The translations under genes and the position numbers were made by a program. A stretch of 64,000 nucleotides of DNA from Symbiodinium natans (taxonomy: Eukaryota; Sar; Dinophyceae; Suessiales; Symbiodiniaceae). Below the pieces are notes generated by a model. It did not search any database. It was not told the DNA's origin and worked only from the letters and a program-made list of their open reading frames with translations. The stretch's first letter is position 1, and every line of letters starts with the position of its first letter. The stretch covers positions 926,889 through 990,888 of the forward strand of contig CAJNDS010002746.1 in assembly GCA_905221605.1 (NCBI GenBank). The letters are read 5' to 3'. This document shows, piece after piece, positions 47,585 through 58,812 of the stretch.

Positions 47585-50095
47585 AGCATCATGAGCATCA
47601 GCGGCGGGCCCTCTCACATCAGGCCCGACCAGACCAAGCAGCGGCGGGCCCTCTCACATCAGGCCCGCCAAGACCAAGCATCATGAGCATCAGCCGCAGG
47701 CCCTCTCACATCAGGCCCGCCAAGACCAAGCATCATGAGCATCAACCGCAGGCCCTCTCACATCAGGCCCCAGACCAAGCATCATGAGCATCAGCGGCGG
47801 GCCCTCTCACATCAGGCCCGCTCAGACCAAGCATCATGCGCATCAGCGGCGGGCCCTCTCACATCAGGCCCGCCGAGACCAAGCATCATGAGCATCAGCA
47901 GCTGGCAGGCCCTCTCACATCAGGCCCGCCAAGACCAAGCATCATGAGCGTCAGCCGCAGGCCCCCTCATATCAGGCCCCAGACCAACATCAGGCCCGCC
48001 CAGACCAAGCATCACGAGCATCGGCGGCGGGCCCTCTCACATCAGGCCCGCCCAAACCAAGCATCATGAGCATCAGCGGCGGGCCCTCTCACATCAGGCC
48101 CGCCCAGACCAAGCATCATGAGCATCAGCGGCGGGCCCTCTCACATCAGGCCCGCCCAGACCCAGCATCATGAGCATCAGCGGCGGGCCCTCTCACATCA
48201 GGCCCGCCCAGACCAAGCATCATGAGCATCAGCCGCGGGCCCTCTCACATCAGGCCGCCCAGACCAAGCATCATGAGCATCAGTGGCGGGCCCTCTCACA
48301 TCAGGCCCGCCCAGACCAAGCATCATGAGCATCGCCAAGACCAAGCATCATGAGCGTCAGCCGCAGGCCCTCTCATATCAGGCCCCAGACCAAGCATCAT
48401 GAGCATCAGCGGCGGGCCCTCTCACATCAGGCCCGCCCAGACCAAGCATCACGAGCATCGGCGGCGGGCCCTCTCACATCAGGCCCGCCCAGACCAAGCA
48501 TCATGAGCATCAGCGGCGGGCCCTCTCACATCAGGCCCGCCCAGACCAAGCATCATGAGCATCAGCCGCGGGCCCTCTCACATCAGGCCCGCCCAGACCA
48601 AGCATCATGAGCATCAGCGGCGGGCCCTCTCACATCAGGCCCGCCCAGACCAAGCATCATGAGCATCAGCCGCGGGCCCTCTCACATCAGGCCGCCCAGA
48701 CAAAGCATCATGAGCATCAGCGGCGGGCGCTCTCACATCAGGCCCGCCCAGACCAAGCATCATGAGCATCAGCCGCCGGCCCTCTCACATCAGGCCCGCC
48801 AAGACCAAGCATCATGAGCATCAGCCGCGCCCAGACCAAGCATCATGAGCATGAGCAGCGGACATCAGGCCCGCCCAGACCAAGCATCATGAGCATCAGC
48901 GGCGGGCCCTCTCACATCAGGCCCGCCCAGACCAAGCATCATGAGCATCAGCGGCGGGCCCTCTCACCTCAGGCCCGCTCAGACCAAGCATCATCAGCAT
49001 CAGCCGCCGGCCCTCTCACGTCAGGCCCGCCAAGACCAAGCATCATGAGCATCAGCCGCCAGCCCTCTCACATCAGGCCCGCCAAGACCAAGCATCATGA
49101 ACATCAACCGCAGGCCCTCTCACATCAGGCCCCAGACCAAGCATCATGAGCATCAGCCGCGGGCCCTCTCACACCATGGCCCGCCCAGACCAAGCATCAT
49201 GAGCATCAGCGGCGGGCCCTCTCACATCAGGCCCGCCCAGACCAAGCATCATGAGCATCAGCGACGGGCCCTCTCACATCAGGCCCGCCCAGACCAAGCA
49301 TCATGAGCAGCAGCCGTCAACCCTCTCACATCAGGCCCGCCAAGACCAAGCATCATGAGCATCAGCCGCGGGCCCTCTCACATCAGGCCCGCCCAAACCA
49401 AGCATCATGAGCATGAGCAGCGGGCCCTCACATCAGGCCCGCCCAGAGCAAGCATCATGAGCATCAGCCGCGGGCCCTCTCACATCACGCCCGCCCAGAC
49501 CAAGCATCATGAGCATCAGCCGCGGGCCCTCTCACATCAGGCCCGCCGAGACCAAGCATCATGGGCATCAGCCACGGGCCCTCTCGCATCAGGCCCGCGC
49601 AGACCAAGCATCATGAACATCAGCCGCGGGCCCTCTCACATCAGGCCCGCCCAGGGCAAGCATCATGAGCATCAGCCGCGGGCCCTCTCACATCAGGCAC
49701 GCTCAGACCAAGCATCATGGGCATCAGCCGCGGGCCCTCTCACATCAGGCCCGCCCAGACCAAGCATCATGAGCATCAGCCGAGGGCTCTCTCACATCAG
49801 GCCCGCCCAGACCAAGCATCATGGGCATCAGCCGCCGGCCCTCTCACATCAGGCCCGCCCAGGCCAAGCATCATGGGCATCAGCCGCGGGCCCTCTCGCA
49901 TCAGGCCCGCCCCAGGCCAAGCATCATGAGCATCAGCCGAGGGCTCTCTCACATCAGGCCCGCCCAGACCAAGCATCATGGGCATCAGCCGCCGGCCCTC
50001 TCACATCAGGCCCGCCCAGGCCAAGCATCATGGGCATCAGCCGCGGGCCCTCTCGCATCAGGCCCGCCCCAGGCCAAGCATCACGAGGGACGCCC
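47585..50095 (+). repeat. 52-bp minisatellite, about 48 units
   Basis: Period 52 (for example 48061 to 48113). Unit: AGACCAAGCATCATGAGCAT then CAGCGGCGGGCCCTCTCACA then TCAGGCCCGCCC. Each unit holds an inverted repeat GGCGGGCC / GGCCCGCC around 11 bases. Because 52 is not a multiple of three, translation cycles through three frames; the frame with TGA is open only in units with ATGGGC. Open frames up to 266 codons here are best taken as repeat artefacts. Units vary (ATGAGC in the left part, ATGGGC to the right), and some are shortened. Confidence 0.9.
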
Positions 50096-50149
50096 TGCCA
50101 GGTCGTCCCCGGCCACTTTGTCACCACTAGTCCTAAACCCCTCAGCCCT

Positions 50150-52660
50150 AATTAAACCCTGTAGACACCCCCACCCCTACTGGGACTTGCGCCCTAAACC
50201 GCTAAAAACAACAGCCGAAAACCCTTGCCATCATTTTACACATTTTGTGTGGGGTTGAAGAAAGCCCTATAGACCTTAAACCCTAAACCCTAAACCCTAA
50301 ACCCTAAACCCTGAACCCTGAACCCTGAACCCTAAACCCTAAACCGTAAACCCTAAACCGTAAACCCTAAACCCTAACCCTCTAAACCCTAAACAGATGC
50401 GCATGGCTGCAGCCCAGTTGCACCATGAAGTCTGAGCCGAACTGTTGCGGGTGCAAGGCGGGACGCAGGCCTGATCCATCCGCAGTTTAGGCCTTAGAAA
50501 CACAACCCTAGGGTTTAGGGTTTAGGGTTTAGGGTTTAGGGGTTTAGGGTTTAGGGTTTAGGGTTTAGGGTTTAGGGGTTTAGGGTTTAGGGTTTAGGGG
50601 AGCCTATGCCTGGGAACCCAAACCCTGAAAAATGTCGGGTCTATGTCATGTCGAAACCCCGGGTTTGGAGCTGAATTCATTTTTGTATCAAAAATGTTGC
50701 TTGGATAAAAAATGCATCTAGAAGGGACCCTTCATCTTATTCCCTATATAACCAAGCCATTTATACAGACATATATATATATATTCCTTATATAGTCCCT
50801 ATGTATCTAAGTAGCCCCTACATAAGCCCCAAAGAACCCCTAAGGTCCCTAGTAAGGGTCCCTCCGTTAGTCCCTTGATCCCCCACTCTCCCGCAGACCT
50901 GGACACTAGATTCTCTCGCCTGTTCCAAGTTTGGGATTTGTGGCTGGGATACCCCTACACCCTAAACCCTAAACGCCCTAATCCCTAAAGCCCTAATCCC
51001 TAAATCCTAAAACCCCTAAACCCTAAACCCCAAAAGCCCCAAACCCTAGAACCCTAAACGGCTCGTGTGGAACGGCCTGCGTAGCTGCCGGCCACTTGCC
51101 AGTCGGCTAGGGCAGGACATACTTGCAGGGCCTGTCGGGTTGTTGCAGGGGCGTCAGGGGGTTTAGGGTCTAGGGTTTAGGGTTTTAGGGTTTTAGGGTT
51201 TTAGGGTTTTAGGGTTTTAGGGTTTTAGGGTTTTAGGGTTTTAGGGTTTTAGGGTTTTAGGGTTTTAGGGTTTTAGGGTTTTAGGGTTTTAGGCTTTTAG
51301 GCTTTTAGGCTTTTAGGCTTTTAGGGTTTTAGGGTTTAGGGTTAGTTTCGGGTTGAGGGTTTAGGCTTGGGGATAGGGGGTTTAGGGTCCTTATAGGGGT
51401 TTGGGGGTGTTTTGGGGTTCGGGAGGCTCTTGGTACGGCTCGTGTGATTTTAGGGCTTCTTGGGTTTTGGGTTTGGTTTAGGGGCTTCAGGAGCTGTAGG
51501 GCGCGTAGGGTTCAGGGTTCAGGGCTTAGGGGTTTCGGGGGTTCAGGGTTTAGGGGGGTTTGGGGTTTAGGGGTTTAGGGTTTAGGGTCTAGAGCTTGAA
51601 AACGTGTAGTCTTGGGGCTTTGTGGCGTTAGAGCTTAGGGATTGGGGTACCTTAACAGCATACCCTGAACCCTAAGCCCCTATACGGTTCTGAGGCTTGA
51701 GGGTTGTAGGGTTCACAGAGTTAATGGTTTAGGGTTTACGGTATAAACCCTAAACCCTAAACCCTAAACCCTAAACCCCAAACCCTAAACCCTAAACCCT
51801 AAACCCTATACCCTTTTAGGGTTTAGGGCAGTTTAGGGCTTAGGTTCATCCCCGCCCTGCCTTCTCATGCAGCGCTGCCGCAACCTGCGCAAGGCAAGCA
51901 TGAAGCTGCACCGGACCTCAGAAAAATAGACACCCTAGGCCCAAAGCCCCTGTGAACCGTGAACGCAGGGCTTTCTGAACCCTAAACTTAGGGTTTAGGG
52001 TTTAGGGTTTAGGGTTTAGGGTTTAGGGTTTAGGGTTTAGGGTTTAGGGTTTAGGGTTTAGGGTTTAGGGTTTAGGGTTTAGGGTTTAGGGTTTAGGGTT
52101 TAGGGCCCCAGCAAGGAAACCGTCAAATCGGTCGGAGCCTCCCGCGAGGTCTCCTCAAGCGCGAGGTCATCCTGACATTCTGGCTTTACGAGTTCTGATT
52201 AGGACATTCAAGCCCTAAACCCTAAACCCTAAACCCTAAACCCTGAACCCTAAACCCGAAACCCTAACCCCTCTAATTTTAGCTGTTTATGGCAGCTTCG
52301 CAGAGGGAACGCCCGACTTCCCGACCAAGAAGCCAAATACATCTTCCTTTTTAAGCCCGGTTTAGGGTTTAGGGTTTAGGGTTCAAGGTTTAGGGTTTAG
52401 GAACCTCAAAAAAGGATTCGGGCAGGCATCGGGATTCCGAAAAAAAAACGCCCAGGCCTCCCCCCAAAAAAAAACCGGGGGCAGCCCCACCCACCCCCAC
52501 CCCTCCCCCTTTATAACAGTATAATGATTAGTTCTAAAGTTCAAGACGTGTCGCTCAAAACGGTTCGTTCAAAACGTTCGGTCAAAACGTTATTGCGGCC
52601 AAAACCCTACGATACAATTTGGATAAACCCTAACCCTAAACCCTAAACCCGAAACCCTAA
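50150..52660. other. Telomere-variant rich, mostly non-coding
   Basis: Apart from arrays there are unique pieces at 50630-50945, 51050-51155, 51840-51965, 52095-52215 and 52260-52360. None gave a splice-bounded frame that I trust. Confidence 0.5.
51178..51330 (+). repeat. TTTTAGGG octamer array
   Basis: About 18 octamers with one extra T per unit, the last few changed to TTTTAGGC. A local expansion of one variant unit, distinct from the heptamer arrays around it. Confidence 0.85.
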
Positions 52661-52675
52661 ACCCCAAACCCTTAC

Positions 52676-52726
52676 CGGTCCCAGTCCTGCTTCACATTGG
52701 TTGGGCCCACAACGACATCACCATGC
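52676..52726 (-). CDS. Candidate exon with near-consensus splice sites
   Basis: Bounded by TTTTGCAG|G and G|GTAAGG. Seventeen codons in frame: HGDVVVGPTNVKQDWDR. The short size and clean boundaries make it one of the better isolated exons. No family recognised; flanking introns are telomere-type repeats on both sides. Confidence 0.55.
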
Positions 52727-53457
52727 CTGCAAAAGAGGGTCCCAGGTAGGGTACAAGGGCACTCGGGGCTTAGGGTTTAGTGTTTAGGGTTTAGGTGTAG
52801 ATGAGGGAATCACCCATCTTGAGCTATCCTAACACAAGCTTCGGCCCTTTTCAACCCCCAAAACCCCAAAAGACCACACCCCTAAACCCGAACCCTAAAC
52901 CCTAAACCCTAAACCCTAAACCTCAAACCCTAAACCCTGAACCCTAATCCCTAATCCTGAACCCTGTTAGTTTTTTAGGGTTGACCAAGGGGTTCCGACT
53001 GAGAGGGTGTAGGCCGGCTCTGGCGGTCTTAAGGGGTTTAGGGCTCAGGGCTCTAGTGTGTTGTGCGCAGATCTAAAGGTTGGAACCATGGGCCCTTAGT
53101 ATGGTCCCTTGCTTAAGGGGATTTATGGTGATTCGAAGTATGGGCCCTTCTTGTGTATATCTATATACGTTTAAGGGCAAGATGTATAAGTGTGCCGAAA
53201 CCCTAAACCCTAAACCCTAAACCCCAAACCCTAAACCCTAAACCCGAAGCAGGGGACCCAAGTTAAGGGCCCATACTTCGGATCCCCTCGCAGCCTGCGC
53301 GAGGAGATTGGGGGCCCTTCTGCGCTTGGGGTTCAAGGGGTTCAGGGCTCAGTCTCAAAACCGCCTCAGCCCCCTAAACCCTAAACCCTACACCCTAAAC
53401 CCTAAACCCTAAACCCCTAACCCCTAAACCCCTAAACCCCAAAACCCTAAACCCCAG

Positions 53458-53573
53458 GCTTTGGGGCTTCATGCAGCGTTTGGTTCAGGAGGAAGTGCGG
53501 AGAAGGAGCACAGTCGGCCACACGTACACTCCGCGGGCCGCGGGCGTAGGCACTGAGCCTTCGCGCGTCTGGA
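53458..53573 (+). CDS. Candidate exon (unknown)
   Basis: After CCCCAG|G the plus strand reads LWGFMQRLVQEEVRRRS then TVGHTYTPRAAGVGTEPSRVW with no stop. The donor end is uncertain (GA or GT). It is the first of the plus-strand exons at 53.4-56.1 kb. Confidence 0.5.
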
Positions 53574-54567
53574 GTTTGAGGTTTAGGGTTTAGGGTTTGG
53601 GGTTTAGGGTTTTTGGTTTAGGGTTTAGGGCTTAGGGTTTGTTTGGGGTTTGGGGTGTAGGGTTTAGGGTTTGGTTTACGGCCGAATTTTGGGAGGTGCT
53701 GGGGCTTAAGGGCCCAGCACCTGAAACCCGAAGCCATAAACGCCTTTGGGGTTGGGGTTTAGAGGCTCCTGGGCAGAGGCCAAGAAGTAATTCTTGGCGA
53801 AAACCTGAACACCCCAAAGGTTTAGGGTTTAGGGTTTAGGGTTTAGGGTTTAGGGTTTAGGGTTTGGGGTTTGGGGTCTGGGGTTTGGGGTTTAGGGTTT
53901 GGGGTTTAGGGTTTAAAGCCCAACTCCCTGAACATCACATCTACTGCAACCTGGTACTCACTCCACAGGACGAAACCAAAACCCTAAACCCCGAGGCTTA
54001 GGGATTTCGAGGCTTTGGGGATTCGGAATCAGGATTTCGGGCATAGGGCTTCGGTCAGGCCTGAGGGCGAGGTTCACCCTATTCTTTCCCACCCACCCCC
54101 GCCGCACCCCACCCACCCCCTCCCTTCATAAGAACTATAAAACAGTATAATCGAGTATGCCAGCTTGCACTGCAGCACAGCTGGTCGGATTTGTTTTTGT
54201 CACTTTATGTCCTCTTGCTGAGCATCCGTTGAAAAAGGAGCGGAATGAACAACCGCATCCCAAGATAGCGTTGGATTTAGGGGCTCGGGCGTGTGAGGTA
54301 TTGGGGCTGCAGGGTTTTGAGGCTCCCTAGACCCCTAGGAGCCAAACTCGAAAGGCCTTAAACGCTACATCCCCAAATCCCCATAAAGCCTTGCACTCCC
54401 GAATCCCACAACCTTCAACCTTACCTTAACAACCCAAACACCTACTGTTTCTGCAGGCTCTTACGACAAAACCCCATAGACAGAACCTAAACCCTATATC
54501 CTACACTCTACACCCTAATTTAACCCTGAACCCACACCCGGAACCTTGAACTGTATAGGGCAAGGAC

Positions 54568-54842
54568 CCTAAACCCTAAACCCTAAACCCTAAACCCTAA
54601 ACCCTAATTCCTAAACCCTAAACCCTAAACCCTAAACCCTAAACCCTAAACCCTAAACCCTAAACCCTAAACCCTAAACCCTAAACCCTAAACCCTAAAC
54701 CCTAAACCCTAAACCCTAAACCCTAAACCCTAAACCCTAAACCCTAAACCCTAAACCCTAAACCCTAAACCCTAAACCCTAAACCCTAAACCCTAAACCC
54801 TAAACCCTAAACCCTAAACCCTAAACCCTAAACCCTAAACCC
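54568..54842 (+). repeat. Longest CCCTAAA telomere-type array
   Basis: About 39 units, almost perfect, with one TTC variant near 54606. It ends ten bases before the exon at 54851, so it appears intronic. Confidence 0.9.
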
Positions 54843-54850
54843 TAGCCCAG

Positions 54851-54928
54851 GGGCCGATCGGTGCGGAAATTGGAGGCTCCGTGTCAGCAGCTGGCCGCCG
54901 GAAGAGGAGGAAGTCGCCTGATGCACGG
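54851..54928 (+). CDS. Candidate exon bounded by telomere-type arrays
   Basis: Starts after CCCAG|G and ends G|GTTTAGG, where the donor is the first telomere unit. Exactly 26 codons: GPIGAEIGGSVSAAGRRKRR then KSPDAR. The basic RRKRRK cluster could be a nuclear localisation signal (inference). A pure CCCTAAA array of about 230 bases ends just upstream. Confidence 0.55.
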
Positions 54929-55351
54929 GTTTAGGGTTTAGGGTTTAGGTTTAGGGTGTAGGGCTTAGGGTTAAGGCGTTTAGGGGTTTGGGGATTATAG
55001 GGTTTAGGTCTTGCACGTTGGCTCGGGATTTTCTGGGGCTTGCATCTAAGCTAACCGAGGTTGAGTGCTTATAGCCTTCTTTATGACGTCCAATGAGTCG
55101 TTTAAACTCAAACCAAAAAGGGGTTTAGTGAATATTTGGTCCCTCCACAGGTGGAGGGCTCGCGGTTTTGGGTTTTGGGTTTAGGGTGTAGGGTGTAGGG
55201 CTTACGTAACCCAATGATTTCTTCAACAGCGCTGTCACTGTCTGTATTGTACTGCTGGGAATATCAGGAGATTGCATCGGCAACTCTCTAGACTCCGAAC
55301 TTAACCCTAAACCCTAAACCCTAAACCCTAAACTCTGTTTGGGCTCACTAG

Positions 55352-55586
55352 GTCCCCATGGCAAAGTGCATTCTGGGATTCGCCGGGCGGGCTTCTAACA
55401 GCATGGGGGTACACCTTGGGATGTTCCCCCTTTATACTTACAGGTCCTCAAAGGGGATTGTACTAAGGAGTACTATAAGGGTTTTGGTTTAGGGTTTAGG
55501 GTTTAGGGTTGAGGGTTGAGGGTTGAGGGTTGAGGAGGGTTTTACAGGCTGTTCGTAGGAAAGGGCGGACATCCCAAGGTGCACCT
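55352..55586 (+). CDS. Two joined exons split by a family A element
   Basis: Exon 55352-55408 starts after CTCACTAG|G and reads VPMAKCILGFAGRASNSMG (19 codons). Exon 55579-55586 (VHL) ends at a consensus GTGAGT. The intron 55409-55578 begins GTACACC and ends AAG|GTGCACC, so it has the duplicated flank expected of an introner. It contains a family A inverted-repeat element with a telomere-type array inside. Product unknown. Confidence 0.5.
55416..55577. mobile_element. Family A MITE containing a telomere-type array
   Basis: Ends TTGGGATGTTCCCC and GGACATCCCAA, flanked by GGTACACC and GGTGCACC. Its middle holds TTTAGGG and GGGTTGA repeats. On the plus strand it forms an intron (G|GTACACC...AAG|GTGCACC). 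Confidence 0.7.
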
Positions 55587-55970
55587 GTGAGTGCAAGGCA
55601 ACCTTGTCTGGGTTCAGGGAGGCCTAGGTTTTAGGATTCAGGGCTTATAGGGTTATGGTTTGGGGTTTAGGGTTTAGGGTTTAGGGTTTAGGGTTTAGGG
55701 TTTAGGGTTTGGGGTTCAGGGTGCAGGGTTTGGAGGTGTCGGTTTTAGTGCCTAGGGCCTAGGCGCTTGGGCAGGATAACATAGGTGATTCGTGGGGCTG
55801 AGGCAACTTGGTTCAAGACGCGACACATCTTTAAGCACCCTAAACATCCCTAAACCCTGAACATCTTTACACGCACGAGAAATCCTGTCATAACTTTAGA
55901 CATCAACCCCCCAAACTCTCAATTTGCGGGTTTCCCCCCCCGCCCCCCCCACCCCAACATACCGACGGCA

Positions 55971-56052
55971 TGTTCTACAAAGGCCTCTTCGCGGCTGGAA
56001 ACGGAGAGAGGCACCCGCCTGCAGAGCCTGGACATCAGCTTGCGGTTTGGAC
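55971..56052 (+). CDS. Candidate exon (unknown)
   Basis: Plus-strand frame TDGMFYKGLFAAGNGERH then PPAEPGHQLAVWT, uninterrupted and codon-like. No clear AG acceptor is visible immediately before it, so the start is approximate. A telomere array follows. Confidence 0.45.
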
Positions 56053-56385
56053 CCGAAACCTTAAACCCTAAACCCTAAACCCTAAACCCCTAAACCCTAA
56101 ACCCTAAACCCTAAACCCAGGGGTTTTGGGGCATTTTTGGAGCGTGTTTGATGTTATGCAATGGGTTTTGGATGTTGGGCTTCTGCTGTGCCCTTGGGTT
56201 GCCATACTGTTACCAGCCTTGGGAGCCCAAAAGCGGCGCAATGCCTGAATGAACGGTTTAGGGTTTAGGGTTTAGGGTTTAGGGTTTAGGGTTTAGGGTT
56301 TAGGGTTTAGAGTTTAGGGTTTAGGGTTTAGAGTTTAGGGTTTAGGGTTTAGGGTTTAGGGTTTAGGGTTTAGGGTTTGACTCTC

Positions 56386-56445
56386 CTAGTTTTGCATTCT
56401 CTGCATCTTGGCGCGCTTCTCGCGTGGGTGGTCCGCAGTGACGGT
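56386..56445 (-). CDS. Candidate terminal exon (basic tail)
   Basis: Following TTGCAG| the minus strand reads TVTADHPREKRAKMQRMQN and then TAG: exactly 20 codons including the stop. The basic helical tail looks like a true C-terminus. The stop is outside the telomere array that follows, unlike most open frames here. Confidence 0.5.
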   Translation of the reverse strand, partial: TVTADHPREKRAKMQRMQN

Positions 56446-56768
56446 CTGCAATAACAAAAGCCCTAAGTCCCTAATTATAGGCCCTAAACCCCTAAGCCAC
56501 ATAAACCCAAAACTCGTAAACCCCGTAAACCCCTTACCCTACACCCCAAGCACCAAACCCCAAAACCCCAACCCCGAAATCCCTAAACAGCCCTAAACCC
56601 TGAAAAACCCTAAACCTGAGACCCTAAAAGCCCTAAACCCTAAAGGCCCTAACCCTAAACCCCTACACCCCAAAAGCCCGAACCCTAAACCCTAAACTCC
56701 TAAACCCTAAACCCGAAATCCCTAAAAGCCATAAAACCTAAACCCGAAATCCCTGAAAGCCCTAAACC

Positions 56769-56823
56769 TCCTCAAGCGGCCTCGACACAATCGGCGCCGA
56801 GGCCTCTGCGCAGATCTGAGAGG
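56769..56823 (-). CDS. Candidate exon (unknown)
   Basis: Minus frame SQICAEASAPIVSRPLEE, codon-like with G/C-rich third positions, between telomere-type arrays. It lies on the same strand and order as the exons at 57588-57680 and 56386-56445, which may be one gene. Confidence 0.45.
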
Positions 56824-57587
56824 CTTCTACCTACTGAGGTGTAATTAGGGTTCAGGATTTAGGGCTTCTGATAGGGTTTACAGGGTTTAGGGTTTAGGCG
56901 GTTTAGGCGGTTTAGGGTTTAGGAGTTTAGGAGTTTAGGGTTTAGGGTTGGCTCTTACTTGGAGGTTCATGGGTACTTACAACCCCAATTCTAACTGCAC
57001 TTAGAAGCCCCCGAAGTCCCATGAGCAGGTTTTAAGTACAGTTTTAAGTGGGGTTATACGTGCCTGTGAACCTCCAAGGAGAACGGAATGAGGCATTTAG
57101 GGTTCAGGGTTTTAGGGTTGAGGGTTTAGGTACCCTACATAAGGGGATAAAGGATACCCAACTCCCACAATTCCCACGCAGAACCAGGTTAAGGTTTTCT
57201 GGGTTCCGGGTTTCGGGCTTTTGGGGCTTTTAGGACTTCATGGGTTTCATGAGGTTAGGGCCGCCTAGTTAGGGTGAGTTAGGGCGATATACAGGACTTT
57301 TAGGGCTATTCCCTCAACCCTAAAGCCTAAAGCCTAAACCCTAAACAGGGCTCTAGAAGTTTTGGGAGCTGTGCACTGCCACGGGTATCGGGACCTTCAA
57401 GCCCAACAGAACCCACCGTCTCCCCTTCTTTTGGGGCTTGGGGTTTAGAGCTTAGGGTCCCTCAAAACCTCGATACCCCGAAGCCCTACACCCTAAACCC
57501 TAAACCCTAAACCCTGAACCTTAAACTTAAACCGTAAACCGTATACACCCGAAAACCCCCCAACAACGCCCCAATAACGCACACCGC

Positions 57588-57680
57588 CTGTTGCATTGAC
57601 AACGTGGTCCGCGTGCAGCACGCGGGTGTCCGAGAGCCTCGGATTGATTGTGTTGCGGCGGAGGGCATCAAGGGAGCCGT
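57588..57680 (-). CDS. Candidate exon, possible FAD-binding oxidoreductase fragment
   Basis: Minus-strand frame GSLDALRRNTINPRLSDTR then VLHADHVVNATGG, ending at CAACAG|GCGG. The A-D-x-V-V-N-A-T-G-G string resembles the loop in FAD-dependent oxidoreductases where ATGG follows a hydrophobic strand. That reading is inference from one short motif; no other domain part was found. Confidence 0.5.
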
Positions 57681-58347
57681 TGGGGGGGGCTTAGGGTTCA
57701 GGGATTAGGGTTTTTGTGGGAACATAGGTGCAGAGGTCCTTGCCGTCGTGCTATGTTAGTTGCTATATCCCGAAGAGTCTCTGTTCACCGGCTTATACCC
57801 TACCCTTACTACACTCTTTGTTGGAACTTTGTTCTCTTTTTTTTTTTTGGGGGGGGGGGGGGTGGAGGCAGGGGTGGAGGTATGTCACTACCTGGTAACT
57901 ACCACGCTCCCCGCAAACCGCATTCGAGCTGCGTCAGCTCCCACCGGCGACCTTTGCGCTCGGCTCGGAGCACCTGCAAGGGAAGTATGCTAGCGCTTAG
58001 GGTTGGGAGATGCCCAGCTAGAACTGCTCTTGAAATAGAGCTCAGGGTGTCAGCATACGGCACGAGGGGTTCACAAAAGATCAGGGTTGAAGCGTTGGTG
58101 TTTAGGGTTTCATGTCCCCCCTGAAGCTAACAGTCCTTAATAGGGATGATCATCGAGAGTACTAGAATCCCTATGAAACGCCTAAACCACTAAACCCTTA
58201 AGCCCTAAACCGTAAAACCTCCCAGAATCATAAGCCCCCTTCCTCCGAACGTCAAAAAGGGCCAAGTACCCCGACCCCGGAACCCTAAAACCCTCTGTAC
58301 ACCTGCAATGTCTTTGCCTGTTTTGTTGGGTAAGTTTTACAGTAATT

Positions 58348-58423
58348 GAGGATGTTCCCCCTTTATACAGCTTTTAGTGGGGATTATTTAATCCCTTTGT
58401 AGTATAAGGGGGAACATACCAAA
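58348..58423. mobile_element. Family A MITE, short
   Basis: GAGGATGTTCCCCC to GGGGGAACATACCAAA, flanked by CAGTAATT and CTGTAATT. Another copy is at 58562-58659 and a half copy at 58110-58172. Other copies: 11994-12040 (half), 12086-12170, 13668-13761, 29757-29859, 46338-46443. Confidence 0.7.
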
Positions 58424-58812
58424 CTGTAATTTACAAGGGGAGGGAGGGATTTTGGCAACATGTGAAAACTGCCCGTGAGCCAGCGACCCTCTCAGTCTGT
58501 CGCGAGATTCTATACGTAGGGGTTCAGGGTGTAAGGTTTAGGAACCAGGGTTTAGGGCTGGGATGTTCCCCTTATACGAACGTCCTTAATTAGCATGATA
58601 ATAGGGGGTACTAGAATCCATATTGAGGACTGTTTCAGTACAAGGGGGAGCATCCCAAGTCTAGGGTTCTCCCTCAGAAAACCCCCCCCCCCCCCACGCA
58701 GGCTTAGGGACCAAGGTGCATACCCCCGCCCGCCCCCCCCCCCCCCCCATACATGAAGAACAAAAAGCTTGCAAATACGTAAGCTGACAATGTACCACCG
58801 GGGAACAGGGTT

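Noticed and set aside
47585-50095. CRISPR array
   Set aside because: Repeats are contiguous, with no unique spacers, in a eukaryotic context.
49355-50155. 266-codon open frame as a repetitive protein
   Set aside because: The 52-bp unit shifts frame each copy; the frame is open only because some units lost a TGA. No start context or splice structure.
57648-58124. 158-codon plus frame
   Set aside because: Crosses telomere repeat and a poly-T/poly-G run (FFFFGGGGG). Only the piece ANRIRAASAPTGDLCARLG near 57910-57985 looks coding, in another frame.
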